Shown piece by piece: positions 34,046 to 44,500 of a stretch of 64,000 nt of DNA; position 1 is the stretch's first letter, and every line of letters begins with the position of its first letter. A program made the translations under genes and the position numbers. The notes below the pieces were generated by a model. That model searched no databases and was not told the DNA's origin. It was given only the letters and a program-made list of their open reading frames with translations. This DNA comes from GCA-002708315 sp963676635. GTDB lineage: Bacteria; Bacteroidota; Bacteroidia; Bacteroidales; F082. Location of the stretch: assembly GCA_963676635.1 (NCBI GenBank), contig OY781105.1:3472001-3536000 (forward strand), in the 5' to 3' direction.

Positions 34046-35434
34046 TTATTTAGTAGTATTATATTTATCCATTAACTTCTGGATATACAGTCCCATATTT
34101 TCTTGTGGATTTGGCAGATGTGCGTTGGCAATAGTGCCATCAGGATTGATCAATATATATGTTGGAAATGTTGCTACCTGATATGATTCAAGGTCCAGTA
34201 TATTTTTTAACTGTAAAACAGGCCATTCAATGTTGTTTGTTTTGGCAAACTCTTTCACATTATTATAATCTGTTCCGTTTACAACTGTAATTATATCAAA
34301 TGAATTATTCATTAACTTTCTTAAATCCATTAACTGCAACATCTGGAAGTTACAAATGTTACTGTTGTCGGAAATAAAATTCAGTAATATAAATTTGTCT
34401 CTAAAATCCTGGATATTGATGTCTTTATTGCCATCAGTAAGTGTTATTTCAGGGGCTATAGTTCCTGATTTCATCTGGTTTAACTTAATAAGATAGTTTC
34501 CGGCTATTATTCTGTTTTCAGCAAAATCCGACTCTTTTTGAATTTCTTTGTATTTCTCATCAACTTTATCCTGTACAATATCTCTGTTGAAATAGTTTCT
34601 GGCAAGTATTTCCATCTCAATAATCTCACGTAATTGTTTATTGGTCGCAAGCAGTGAGTCGCGACAAACAAGGTCATCCATTCCGGATATATTGTCAGTT
34701 CTGTTAATAGCAAAGATCATATCTTCATACCTGAAAGTACCTTCGCTTGAAAAATAGCTTTTAAAGAAATCTGTAAAAAACTCTGTATATTGGATGTTAT
34801 TGTAGAGAATTGGCTTTGAAACAAAGTACTTCTCAGTAATTTCTTTATTGTTAAACTTTCCGCTAAGCCAGTAAAGTGATGCAACAGAATAGGTGATATA
34901 GTTTTTTGCATATGCAGGAGCTTCATTATATTTCTCAAGAATATCGTCAGCAAAAGTTGTAACAACTGTTTTGTCTTTGCTTTTATAGATATAGTTTACA
35001 TTATTATATATAAAGGTATTGTACTCAAAGTTGAATTCTTCTATAACATCCTGTATAGGATTATCAGTTTTGAGATTAAATAAGAAAGATGTTTTATCGA
35101 AGATTGAGCCATTATTTGTTGATGTATCTTCAGGGATATCAAAATGATAATCATATCCGGGGCTCAGATAAAACTGATTTTTATCAAGATCTAGGGCAAG
35201 AAATGCAAAATCTGTTTGTTGTACATCTGCTTTAATAAGAAAACTACCATTGTTGTCAGTAGTTGTTTCTCCAAGTGTTTTCATTAGTCGTGAAAACTGA
35301 TCAGCATAAACTTGTACTCTTATAATCTTGCCAGACTGGTTTGTAGCCACTCCTTGGATATTTACATTTTGTGAAGTTGCAAAACCTGATATCAGTAAAG
35401 CAAGCAATGGAAGAATTATTCTTTTCACTAACAT
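34046..35434 (-). CDS. Thioredoxin-fold exported protein lacking the CxxC motif
   Basis: This 462-residue exported protein (signal peptide about 1-21, ending GFATSQ) has the same layout as the TlpA protein at 28603: an N-terminal beta domain, a helical middle, and a C-terminal thioredoxin fold (about 325-462). The active-site region reads FISDNSNICNFQM, with a single Cys, where TlpA has WCPHC. The cis-Pro loop (VATFPTYILINPDG) is retained. It is probably not a dithiol oxidoreductase and may act as a binding or peroxiredoxin-like protein. It follows coaD by two bases. Confidence 0.8.
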   Translation of the reverse strand: MLVKRIILPLLALLISGFATSQNVNIQGVATNQSGKIIRVQVYADQFSRLMKTLGETTTDNNGSFLIKADVQQTDFAFLALDLDKNQFYLSPGYDYHFDIPEDTSTNNGSIFDKTSFLFNLKTDNPIQDVIEEFNFEYNTFIYNNVNYIYKSKDKTVVTTFADDILEKYNEAPAYAKNYITYSVASLYWLSGKFNNKEITEKYFVSKPILYNNIQYTEFFTDFFKSYFSSEGTFRYEDMIFAINRTDNISGMDDLVCRDSLLATNKQLREIIEMEILARNYFNRDIVQDKVDEKYKEIQKESDFAENRIIAGNYLIKLNQMKSGTIAPEITLTDGNKDINIQDFRDKFILLNFISDNSNICNFQMLQLMDLRKLMNNSFDIITVVNGTDYNNVKEFAKTNNIEWPVLQLKNILDLESYQVATFPTYILINPDGTIANAHLPNPQENMGLYIQKLMDKYNTTK

Positions 35435-35436
35435 AT

Positions 35437-35904
35437 TTACTTATAAATTGGATTAACAACATCGGGCACCATTTCTGAGATGTCGCCTTTGTTTTTAATA
35501 ACATCGCGCACTATAGATGAAGAAACGGGCGTGTGTTCTGGTTCTGTAAGAAGGAAAACAGTCTCAATATCATGGTGTAACTTTTTGTTTATCTGCCCTA
35601 TACTTCTTTCAAATTCAAAGTCGGCAGAAGTTCGTAAGCCACGTAGGATAAACTTTGCATTACTTTTCCGGCAAAACTCTACAGTGAGTCCCGAATACGA
35701 CTCTATTGATATTTGTGGCTCATTCTTAAACACTTCCCTGATCCAATCCATACGTTGTTCAATAGAGAACATGTTTTTCTTTTCACTATTAATGCCTACT
35801 CCGATAATAATCTTGTCAAAGAGAGGTAAAGCCCGCTTTACTATTGATACATGTCCGAGAGTTACCGGATCAAAGGAGCCCGGGAAAACAGCAATTCTTT
35901 CCAT
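35437..35904 (-). CDS. coaD: Phosphopantetheine adenylyltransferase
   Basis: This 155-residue enzyme makes dephospho-CoA from 4'-phosphopantetheine and ATP, the fourth step of CoA synthesis. It has the nucleotidyltransferase motif FPGSFDPVTLGHVSIV (T/HxGH), FILRGLRTSADFEFE and the C-terminal ISSSxVR-like PVSSSIVRDVIKNKG. The length is typical (about 160). It is downstream of tsaD by 50 bases and directly upstream of a thioredoxin-fold gene. Confidence 0.96.
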   Translation of the reverse strand: MERIAVFPGSFDPVTLGHVSIVKRALPLFDKIIIGVGINSEKKNMFSIEQRMDWIREVFKNEPQISIESYSGLTVEFCRKSNAKFILRGLRTSADFEFERSIGQINKKLHHDIETVFLLTEPEHTPVSSSIVRDVIKNKGDISEMVPDVVNPIYK

Positions 35905-35954
35905 GGATAATGGTTTTAATTTGTAAAAATAGTAAAATTACTTACAGTTATCAA

Positions 35955-36965
35955 TTACTTGCTTCTGGCGTAAGGTGTAACATCCTGATTAGTGAAATCT
36001 TTGTCGAGATACTTAAAATAGCCTGCAATGGCTATCATAGCAGCATTATCTGTTGTAAGTTTGAAATCAGGGATATAAATCTTCCATCCATATTTCTCAC
36101 CTGTTTCGGTAATTTTTTGTCGTAATCCCGAATTAGCTGAAACACCACCGGCAATAGCAATTTCTTTAATATTTGTATGTTTTGATGCTTTAATAAGCTT
36201 GTCGAGTAAAATTTCAATAATTGTTTTTTGCACAGATGCCGATAAATCGGCCTTGTTCTTTTCAATAAAGTCATCATCTTCTTTTAGCCTGTCGCGCAGG
36301 AAGTAAAGCACCGATGTTTTTAAACCGCTGAAGCTGTAATCGAAATCAGATATTCTTGGTTTAGGAAATGAAAATTTATCAGCGTCACCTGCTTTTGAAA
36401 GCTTATCAATCTCAGGGCCACCGGGGTAGGGCAGTCCCATTATTTTAGCTACCTTATCAAAGGCTTCACCTGCAGCATCGTCTATTGTAGATCCAATTAT
36501 CACCATATCAGAAGGACTGTTAACTTTCACAATTTGTGTATGTCCTCCGGAAACGGTAAGGCAAAGAAAGGGAAATGTAGGTGCAGGATTTGTTGAATCT
36601 TTATTGAGGAAATGCGCTAAGATGTGAGCTTTCAGGTGGTCAACCTGGATGATTGGAATATCAAGTGCCATAGCAAAAGATTTGGTAAATGATGTTCCCA
36701 CAAGCAGCGATCCTAAAAGTCCGGGGCCACGCGTAAATGCAATAGCATCCAATTGATTTTTGCTTATCTTTGCTTCTTTAAGAGCTACGTCAACAACAGG
36801 TATGATATTTTGTTGATGTGCTCTTGATGCTAATTCAGGGACAACACCGCCAAAAGCGCTGTGAACACTCTGGTTTGCAATAATGTTAGAAAGTATTTGT
36901 GTGTCTTTTATTACTGCAGCAGAGGTATCGTCACATGATGATTCTATGCCTAATATATATGTCAT
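35955..36965 (-). CDS. tsaD: tRNA N6-adenosine threonylcarbamoyltransferase
   Basis: This 336-residue protein transfers threonylcarbamoyl to A37 of tRNAs that read ANN codons, with TsaB and TsaE. The ASKHA fold hallmarks are ILGIESSCDDTSAAVI at the N-terminus, the metal-binding SRAHQQNIIP (HxxxH-type His pair with QVDHLKAHILAH), LTVSGGHTQIV, and GGVSANSGLRQKI. The length is normal. Its ATG ends exactly where the divergent TamB gene starts (36965/36966), so each promoter must lie inside the other gene. Confidence 0.96.
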   Translation of the reverse strand: MTYILGIESSCDDTSAAVIKDTQILSNIIANQSVHSAFGGVVPELASRAHQQNIIPVVDVALKEAKISKNQLDAIAFTRGPGLLGSLLVGTSFTKSFAMALDIPIIQVDHLKAHILAHFLNKDSTNPAPTFPFLCLTVSGGHTQIVKVNSPSDMVIIGSTIDDAAGEAFDKVAKIMGLPYPGGPEIDKLSKAGDADKFSFPKPRISDFDYSFSGLKTSVLYFLRDRLKEDDDFIEKNKADLSASVQKTIIEILLDKLIKASKHTNIKEIAIAGGVSANSGLRQKITETGEKYGWKIYIPDFKLTTDNAAMIAIAGYFKYLDKDFTNQDVTPYARSK

Positions 36966-39900
36966 TTGAAGAATAAATCTGTCGGCAAAAATATCAAAAA
37001 AAAATTACTCAATGTTTTTAGCTATACACTATTAACATTGCTTATACTGCCTTTAGCGTTAATTATGTTATTCCGCAACCCTCTTGTGCAGACAATTGCG
37101 GGTAAAATGGCTGCTGAAGTCTTTTCGAATGTAATTGATCAGAAAGTGACTCTTAGGTCTGTTAACCTGAGTTTTATAGATGGAATTACTGTTACCGGAC
37201 TGGATATATATGATCATCATGATACATCAATGCTCTACGTTGGTGAACTTAAGGCAATGCCTGTATTTGCTCATCTTAGTCTGTCGCATTTGCACTTCAA
37301 TAAAATAGAGATCGATAGTGTTAAGCTTCGTATGGTTTCATATGAAGGTGATGATGGTGACAATCTTACTCTCATGACAAAAAAGCTTTCGGGTGGAGGC
37401 TCTGGCGGTGGGACAGGGTTTAGTATGTTTTCCCGGTATATTAAGCTAACTAATTCGGCTTACACTCTGAATAACAGAAACAGAAGCTATGACGGTGGGC
37501 CAAGAAATATGGATTATGCCAATATTGTTATTGATAGTATTAATTGTGAACTTGGCAACTTTAACCTTATTAACGATTCACTGAATTTTCATATAGATAA
37601 CCTTAATGCCAGAGAGAAAAGTGGCTTGCTTGTACATAGTCTTACAACAGATTTTGTTATAAGTTCGAGTTGCTTGCTTACTGATAATTCTGAAATAAGA
37701 ATGAATAACTCAAATATCAATGGTGATTTCAGAATGTTTTATAATGGGTATAACTCAATGAGTAGTTATATCGACTCTGTTGAGATGTATGGTTTGCTGA
37801 AGCCTACTGATATCTATATTGCTGATCTGGGTATCTTCTCTGATGTGCTTTATGCGATGAAAGACTCTATTGGTATTACTGGTAGAGTAGAGGGTACTGT
37901 AAAAGACCTTAAGACGGAAGATTTGCGTGTGAAATTTAGCGATGATACGAGAATTAGCGGCGATATATCTTTTAAAGGATTGCCAGACTTCTTTACGTCA
38001 AAAATAGTTGCTACGAATATTAATCTTACTACAAATACTGGCGATATTAGTCTGTTTTACCTGCCTGTTGAACAAAAGAGCTTTGATTTTACTGAATATT
38101 TCTCCCCTGATAATCAAATAGCTATCGCTGGTAACTTTGATGGTTATTACGAGAACTTCCATAGTGATCTGGATATAACACTTCTGGGCAAAGTGATAAA
38201 TACCAACATTGATTATGTTAAGAATAATGATGGCTTGATAGACATGAAACTGGCTGTAAATAGTGACAGTCTTGATATAGGCGATATTCTTTATCAGGAT
38301 TATCTAGGCCTTATTACAATGAAAGTAAATGCTGTAATAAAAGGTGACTATCCTGATAATATGGATTATTCAATGAGTGGTTATTTTAAAGATGTTGATC
38401 TGTTTGGCTACAACTACAGCAGAATAAGATTAAATGCTAATTACATTGATGATTCTGTTAATGCTGATTTTCGTGTTGGTGACCGCAACCTGATGCTTAG
38501 CGGTACTGCTGCTGCTAATCTTGCTGACGTGCCCGAATTTAAGGCCAATATAGGTATAAGCAGTGCTAAACTTCAGTCACTTGGTTTGTGGATGGATGAT
38601 TATATTGACATCAAGTCTGATTTAACTGCTGATATTATCGGTACGGATATCAATACGATGAATGCCAATATACGAATGAAGAATATATATGCGCTTTTCA
38701 GAAAAGATGAAGCATATAATATGGATTCTTTGGTAATTGTTAAGAACACAGATAACGATTCAACTAATATTACTGTGTCTTCTGATATTGTTGATGCTAC
38801 AATGAAAGGAAAGTACCAGCTGACTGATTTCTACGATGGCGTTCTGTCTATTGTAGATAATTACTATTCAATTGAAAGTGCCCCGGATTCTATTCCTGCC
38901 GGAAATCAAAATGCTGAGCTTTCTGTGGTTCTTAAAAGAAACGGCCTTGTTACTGATCAGATATTGAAGGGCGTCGAATTTAATAACGGATCAAAGCTTG
39001 ATGTTGCATTTAATTTTCCTGAAAGTAAGGCTGATCTTGTTTTTAAGACTGACAAAGTAAGCTTTGGAGAAACACGTGTTGATACAGTTGTTATTAAAGT
39101 TAATACTTTGCCGGAAACTGACGCCTTAACAACAAATATCTTTATGCAGAATATTATTCTTAAGGATAGTACAGAAGCAGATACCCTTGTGTTTGGTATT
39201 GACGATTTGAGCGCTTCTGCTGTTATGCGGAATGATTCAATTGATTTTGGTATTAACTGGGATAACAGAATCCCAACGCTTAAGAACTCTGGTGTTATTG
39301 AAGGTTTTCTGGCAAAAGTATTGGATACTGTGATGTTTAGCATAAACAAAGCTGATGTGTTTGTGAATGATCAATTCTGGACTATTGATAGTAATAACCT
39401 TGTAAAGACTTTTAACGATCGCATTTATTTTAAAGATATGAAGGTATCTGCGGGCAGTTCTGAATTTGCTCTCGTAGGTACTGTGCCAAAGGAGAACAAT
39501 GATTCACTTGTTGCTGTGTTTAAAGATTGGAATTTGTCGTATTTTGATTTGCTTACACGACGATACAATGTTGATCTTGATGGTAGTATCGTTGGGGAGC
39601 TACAAATGGGAAGGGTTAATAATAATCTTACACTTGTTTCAAATATACGTATCTCTAATCTGGGATTAAATCATGAATATCTTGGGGATGCACATATTTT
39701 GAATACCTGGGATAATACAAATAATTCTGTTTTTATTAAGTCACAGATTATTCGTAAAAGTGAACTTGGAGCAGGAGAAGTTTTCCTGGCTGATGGTTAC
39801 TATTATCCTTTTCGTGATAAAGATAATATTGATATTGGGGTGTCATTTGACAGATTTAATCTTAAAGCGTTAGAGCCCTTTATGCAAACTATAGTGAAAG

Positions 39901-41510
39901 AACTTGAAGGTACAACATCAGGTAAGATTGATATCAAAGGTAGCATTAATGCACCTGTTATTACAGGAACAGCCGACATGCAAAGGGCTGGTATGAAAGT
40001 CGTTTATCTTAACACAAAATATTCCTTCTCTAATTCAATAGAGTTTGAAAAGAAAGGTATTAGGTTTGACAAACTTGTTTTGTATGATACACTGGGCAAT
40101 AAGGCCTATGTTGATGGGAGTCTTACTTATAATAATTTTGTTAATCCTTACTTTGATGTATCAATATCTACTCCAAAGCTATTGTTTTTTAATACTGACA
40201 TTAATATGAATGATCTCTTCTATGGAACTGCAATCGCTTCTGGTGATATTAAATTTACTGGTTCTCCTGATGATATCAATCTCAATATAAAAACACGTAC
40301 TCAAAAGGGAACAAATGTTACATTGCCGTTGAACTATAGCGTGGAGATATCTGATAAGGATTATATTATTTTTACAAATCCCACACAGGATACATTACCT
40401 GATAAGAAAGTGCTTAGTCTGGCAGAGAGCCATAAACAGAAGGGGTTGAATTATAATATTGATGTTAATATGTCTGTTAATCCGGATGCTCTCCTTACAA
40501 TCAACCTGCCGGCTGATATGGGCAAAATACAAGCCAGAGGTAACTCTAATCTTGATATGGGGGTTAACTCTAACGGTGAGTTTTCTATGGTTGGTGATTA
40601 TGTTGTTGAAAACGGACTTTTTCACTTTACTGTTGGTAATCTTGTAAGTAAAAGGTTTACGCTTGTTAATGGAGGGCGAATATCCTGGTCGGGGAACCCC
40701 TATGCAGCTAATGTTAACATCAAAGGGCTTTATAAGGTTAAAACTAATCTTGCTAGTCTGGGTATTACTATCGATTCTACTGCCTCATACAGAAATAAGG
40801 TTACAGTTGATTGTTATGTGGTTCTTACAGATGAATTGTTGAATCCAAACATTAAGTTCCAGATAAAGATTCCTGAACTTGATCCTGACTTGCAGCGTGT
40901 AGTATTCTCTGAACTGGATACAACAAATACTGCTATGATGAATCAGCAAATGATATCGCTGCTGGTGCTTGGTACTTTCAGCTTTAATAATGCTGCCAAT
41001 GTAAATCTCCAGACTTCATATTACAATGTTATTGCTAATCAGCTAAGCAGTATGCTTTCGCAGATAAGCAAGAATGTGGACATTGGTCTGAATTATAAAC
41101 CTGGTGATGAGGTTAGTGAACAGGAATTTGAAGTTGCTCTTTCAACTCAGCTGTTTGATGACAGGCTTACAATTGACGGTAACTTTGGGATGACATACGA
41201 CAGAACTGAACAAAGTGCTAGTAATATAGTTGGTGATGTTGATATAGGCTATAAACTTACTCCTGACGGAAGATGGGTGCTTAAGGTTTTTAATCATTCT
41301 AATGTTAACTCCTGGTATAACTATTCGAACTATGATCAGATATCTCCGTATACTCAGGGTGTAGGTATTGCTTTCCGTAAGGATTTTAACAATATACGTG
41401 AATTGTTTACAGGAAGGAAAAAAGATAGAAAGAAGCAGGATAACAAAAACGAGGATGGTGCTGAAGAAGGTGCCAATAAGGAAGGTATACTAAAAGAAGA
41501 TAATAAATGA
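36966..41510 (+). CDS. TamB-like translocation and assembly module protein (DUF490)
   Basis: This is a 1514-residue protein. The start is TTG at 36966; no ATG occurs until after the membrane segment. It has a Lys-rich N-terminus, one TM (about 14-32, VFSYTLLTLLILPLALIML), a long stretch of beta-structure, and a C-terminal DUF490/TamB domain (ending with repeats such as FNNAANVNLQTSYYNVIANQLSSML in two blocks, and DIGLNYKPGD). TamB spans the periplasm and helps deliver phospholipids or outer-membrane proteins to the outer membrane. The tail is Lys/Asp/Glu-rich (KKDRKKQDNKNEDGAEE). No TamA-type barrel gene is adjacent. It is two bases from the AddA-like gene. Confidence 0.9.
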   Translation: MKNKSVGKNIKKKLLNVFSYTLLTLLILPLALIMLFRNPLVQTIAGKMAAEVFSNVIDQKVTLRSVNLSFIDGITVTGLDIYDHHDTSMLYVGELKAMPVFAHLSLSHLHFNKIEIDSVKLRMVSYEGDDGDNLTLMTKKLSGGGSGGGTGFSMFSRYIKLTNSAYTLNNRNRSYDGGPRNMDYANIVIDSINCELGNFNLINDSLNFHIDNLNAREKSGLLVHSLTTDFVISSSCLLTDNSEIRMNNSNINGDFRMFYNGYNSMSSYIDSVEMYGLLKPTDIYIADLGIFSDVLYAMKDSIGITGRVEGTVKDLKTEDLRVKFSDDTRISGDISFKGLPDFFTSKIVATNINLTTNTGDISLFYLPVEQKSFDFTEYFSPDNQIAIAGNFDGYYENFHSDLDITLLGKVINTNIDYVKNNDGLIDMKLAVNSDSLDIGDILYQDYLGLITMKVNAVIKGDYPDNMDYSMSGYFKDVDLFGYNYSRIRLNANYIDDSVNADFRVGDRNLMLSGTAAANLADVPEFKANIGISSAKLQSLGLWMDDYIDIKSDLTADIIGTDINTMNANIRMKNIYALFRKDEAYNMDSLVIVKNTDNDSTNITVSSDIVDATMKGKYQLTDFYDGVLSIVDNYYSIESAPDSIPAGNQNAELSVVLKRNGLVTDQILKGVEFNNGSKLDVAFNFPESKADLVFKTDKVSFGETRVDTVVIKVNTLPETDALTTNIFMQNIILKDSTEADTLVFGIDDLSASAVMRNDSIDFGINWDNRIPTLKNSGVIEGFLAKVLDTVMFSINKADVFVNDQFWTIDSNNLVKTFNDRIYFKDMKVSAGSSEFALVGTVPKENNDSLVAVFKDWNLSYFDLLTRRYNVDLDGSIVGELQMGRVNNNLTLVSNIRISNLGLNHEYLGDAHILNTWDNTNNSVFIKSQIIRKSELGAGEVFLADGYYYPFRDKDNIDIGVSFDRFNLKALEPFMQTIVKELEGTTSGKIDIKGSINAPVITGTADMQRAGMKVVYLNTKYSFSNSIEFEKKGIRFDKLVLYDTLGNKAYVDGSLTYNNFVNPYFDVSISTPKLLFFNTDINMNDLFYGTAIASGDIKFTGSPDDINLNIKTRTQKGTNVTLPLNYSVEISDKDYIIFTNPTQDTLPDKKVLSLAESHKQKGLNYNIDVNMSVNPDALLTINLPADMGKIQARGNSNLDMGVNSNGEFSMVGDYVVENGLFHFTVGNLVSKRFTLVNGGRISWSGNPYAANVNIKGLYKVKTNLASLGITIDSTASYRNKVTVDCYVVLTDELLNPNIKFQIKIPELDPDLQRVVFSELDTTNTAMMNQQMISLLVLGTFSFNNAANVNLQTSYYNVIANQLSSMLSQISKNVDIGLNYKPGDEVSEQEFEVALSTQLFDDRLTIDGNFGMTYDRTEQSASNIVGDVDIGYKLTPDGRWVLKVFNHSNVNSWYNYSNYDQISPYTQGVGIAFRKDFNNIRELFTGRKKDRKKQDNKNEDGAEEGANKEGILKEDNK

Positions 41511-41511
41511 T

Positions 41512-44500
41512 ATGCCATTAGAAGTTTACAGATCATCGGCAGGAACAGGAAAAACGACTACTCTTGTAAGTGAATATCTTAGGATTTCGCTTGATAAACC
41601 AAATAGCTTCAGAAAGGTGCTGGCTATTACATTTACCAATAAGGCTGCTAATGAAATGAAAAGCCGTGTGATAGAGGTTCTAAGGCTTTTATCTGAGAAT
41701 CCTGATGCTGTTAAAGATGAATACAGCTCTCTTCTTAACTATCTTAATCTGGGAGATGCTGAATTAAAACAACGGGCTTCTTTACTGCTGTCGCTTATTC
41801 TGCATAATTATGATGACTTTGCTATTAGTACCATTGACTCATTTATTCATAAGATAATAAGAACATTTGCCAATGATGTTAATCTGCCGCAGAATTTTGA
41901 GGTAGTGATTGATATCGACGACTTTTTATCTGATATCATAGCTCTGCTATATAATAAGGTGGGTAGTGATAAACAGCTCACAAGGTTATTGGTCGATTTT
42001 GTTATCTCTAATGCAGAAGAAGAAAGCAGCTACGATCCTACTAGAAAGCTTACCAGCTTTATTCTTTATCAATTAAGGGAAGATAGCTTTAAGTTTGCCG
42101 GTGTATTGCAGAATCTGGATATTGAAAGAATTGGTGATATAATTGGTGTTATCAGGTCTTATATGATGTCTGGTAAAAACAAGGCTGTTTATAATGCCCA
42201 GAATGCTCTTTATCTGATTGCCGAGAACAATATCGACGATGGTGATTTCTTCAATGGACAGAGGGGAATTGTTGGTTTCTTTAAGGAGGTGTCTGTGTTT
42301 AAAGTGAATGTAGATAAGTTATTCCCTGGTAAGCTGGCAGAGAAAACTATTAACGAAGGAAAGTGGACTTCTTCTAAAGTCAGCCAGTCGACGGCCGCTG
42401 TTATTGAAAGTATCTCATCCGAATTAACGGAACTTTATAATGAAATAGTTAGTGATCTTAAGCAGTATCTTTACTACAGCATGGTGTTTAGTAAGATATA
42501 TTCGGTGGCTCTGGTTAATGAAATAAGGAAGATATTTGATGACTATACAGATACAACTGGTAAAGTGCATATTTCTGAGTTTAACAAAAGGATAAGCGAG
42601 GAGATTGCCGGTCAGCCTGTGCCTTATATATTTGAGCGTCTCGGAAGTAAGTACAGGTATTTTCTGATTGATGAGTTTCAGGATACTTCAGTGCTTCAGT
42701 GGAATAACCTGCTGCCTCTTATTGAAGAGTCGCTGTCACAGGGGAACTTTAACATGCTTGTGGGTGATGCTAAGCAGGCTATTTACAGATTCAGAAGCGG
42801 GGAAGTGGAATTGTTTGCCAGATTACCCGAGCTGTATGGCATTACTGATGACTCTCAGAAGCTAACCAGACAGAAGCTTATTGAAAGTGAGTTCAAGGAA
42901 GTTCCATTGTCGGTTAACTGGAGGTCTGAAAGGGAAATAGTGGAGTTTAATAACAGATTCTTTGAAGCTGTTTCGTCCACAATGCCTGATTATATAAGAA
43001 AGATATATGAAGGACATGTTCAGGAGGTACCAGAACATAAGATGAATACCGGGGGCTTTGTTTCTTTGAATCTCATTGAGGTTGAGGATAAAGATGAGTA
43101 TTCTGTTCAAAAGAATCATAGAATATTCTCGATAATTAAGGATCTTAGGGAAAGGAACTATAGACTTAAAGATATTTGTATTCTATGCCGGACAGCCAAA
43201 GGCGCTGGCGATATCTCTGCTTATCTTCTGGAGAATAAAACAGATGTTGTTTCTTCGGAGTCGTTGTTGCTGGCAAATTCTCCTAAAGTACGATGGATAA
43301 TTAATATTTTAAGGCTGGTGCGATATCCTGCTGATGCTCTTGCAATCGCTGGCTTTGTTCAGTGCTTTACGGAGATACATAATGAACTGCAGTATGATCA
43401 GGAGTATAATAGGTTTGCTAAGAGTATTAAGTCAGGATTGAAGGGGATCTTTTCTTTTCTGGGAATTGAAGACCAGTCTGATTATCTTGTGTCAAGTAGT
43501 GTGTATGAGATGTCAGAGTTTATTATAAGGTCTGTGATTGGAGACTCTGAAAATGACCCTTTTCTGCAGAACTTCCTTGATTTTGCCTTCGAGAATAATG
43601 ATATACCTGATAAGTTTCTGGAGCTTTGGGATAAAAAGAGCTCTAAGCTTTTTATTACAATGCCGGAAGATCTGGATGCTGTTAAGGTAATGACTATTCA
43701 TAAGGCAAAAGGACTTAAGTTCCCGGTTGTGATTCTCGAAACTTCTGGCGTTATTGAAAGAAACACTGTGTCGGAGTATTGGGAACCTGCTGCAATACCA
43801 GGGGCCGATGATCTGAAAGTGACTTTGATGCCTTTAAGAACCGATCTATCTCTAATTGACAGAGAGGAGATTTATCTCAGAGAAAAGGAAAAGACTGAAT
43901 TGGATAATCTTAATCTTGTATACGTTGCTTTTACACGACCTGTGGAAGCTTTGTACACTGTATCAAAAACGGGGGGACGTAAAAGTCATTTGTTGTCCAG
44001 GTATATTCTCTCATTTCTTGAAAAGGAAGGTATTGAAGCAAATGATAATGGTATCTATAACTTTGGCGAACCTGTATCTCATGTTGTGAAAGAAACAGAT
44101 ACCAGTAACAGAATAATACTTGATAAACTGTTATCCTGCCAATGGGAGAACCATATTGTAATAGCTGAGAGTAAAGCCTCTGGTGTTATGGCTGTGGATT
44201 ATCTGGCAAAGAATGAATATGGCAGTATTGTGCACGATTTGCTTGCTGATGTGTTTGTAGCGGACGACGTTGACAGGGTGATTTCTGCTATATCGGATTC
44301 AGGGGTGTTCAGCGAAAGCGATTGTAATTTGTTTAGAAGTATATTGTTGTCGGTTGTTACTCATGACGAGCTGTCTCCTTTGTTCTCGGAAGCAAGTACT
44401 GTGAGAAATGAGTCGGAGATATTGCTTGAGGATGGTCGGTTTATACGTCCTGATAAATTAGTTTTTAGTGAAGATAAGATTATTATTGTCGATTATAAAA

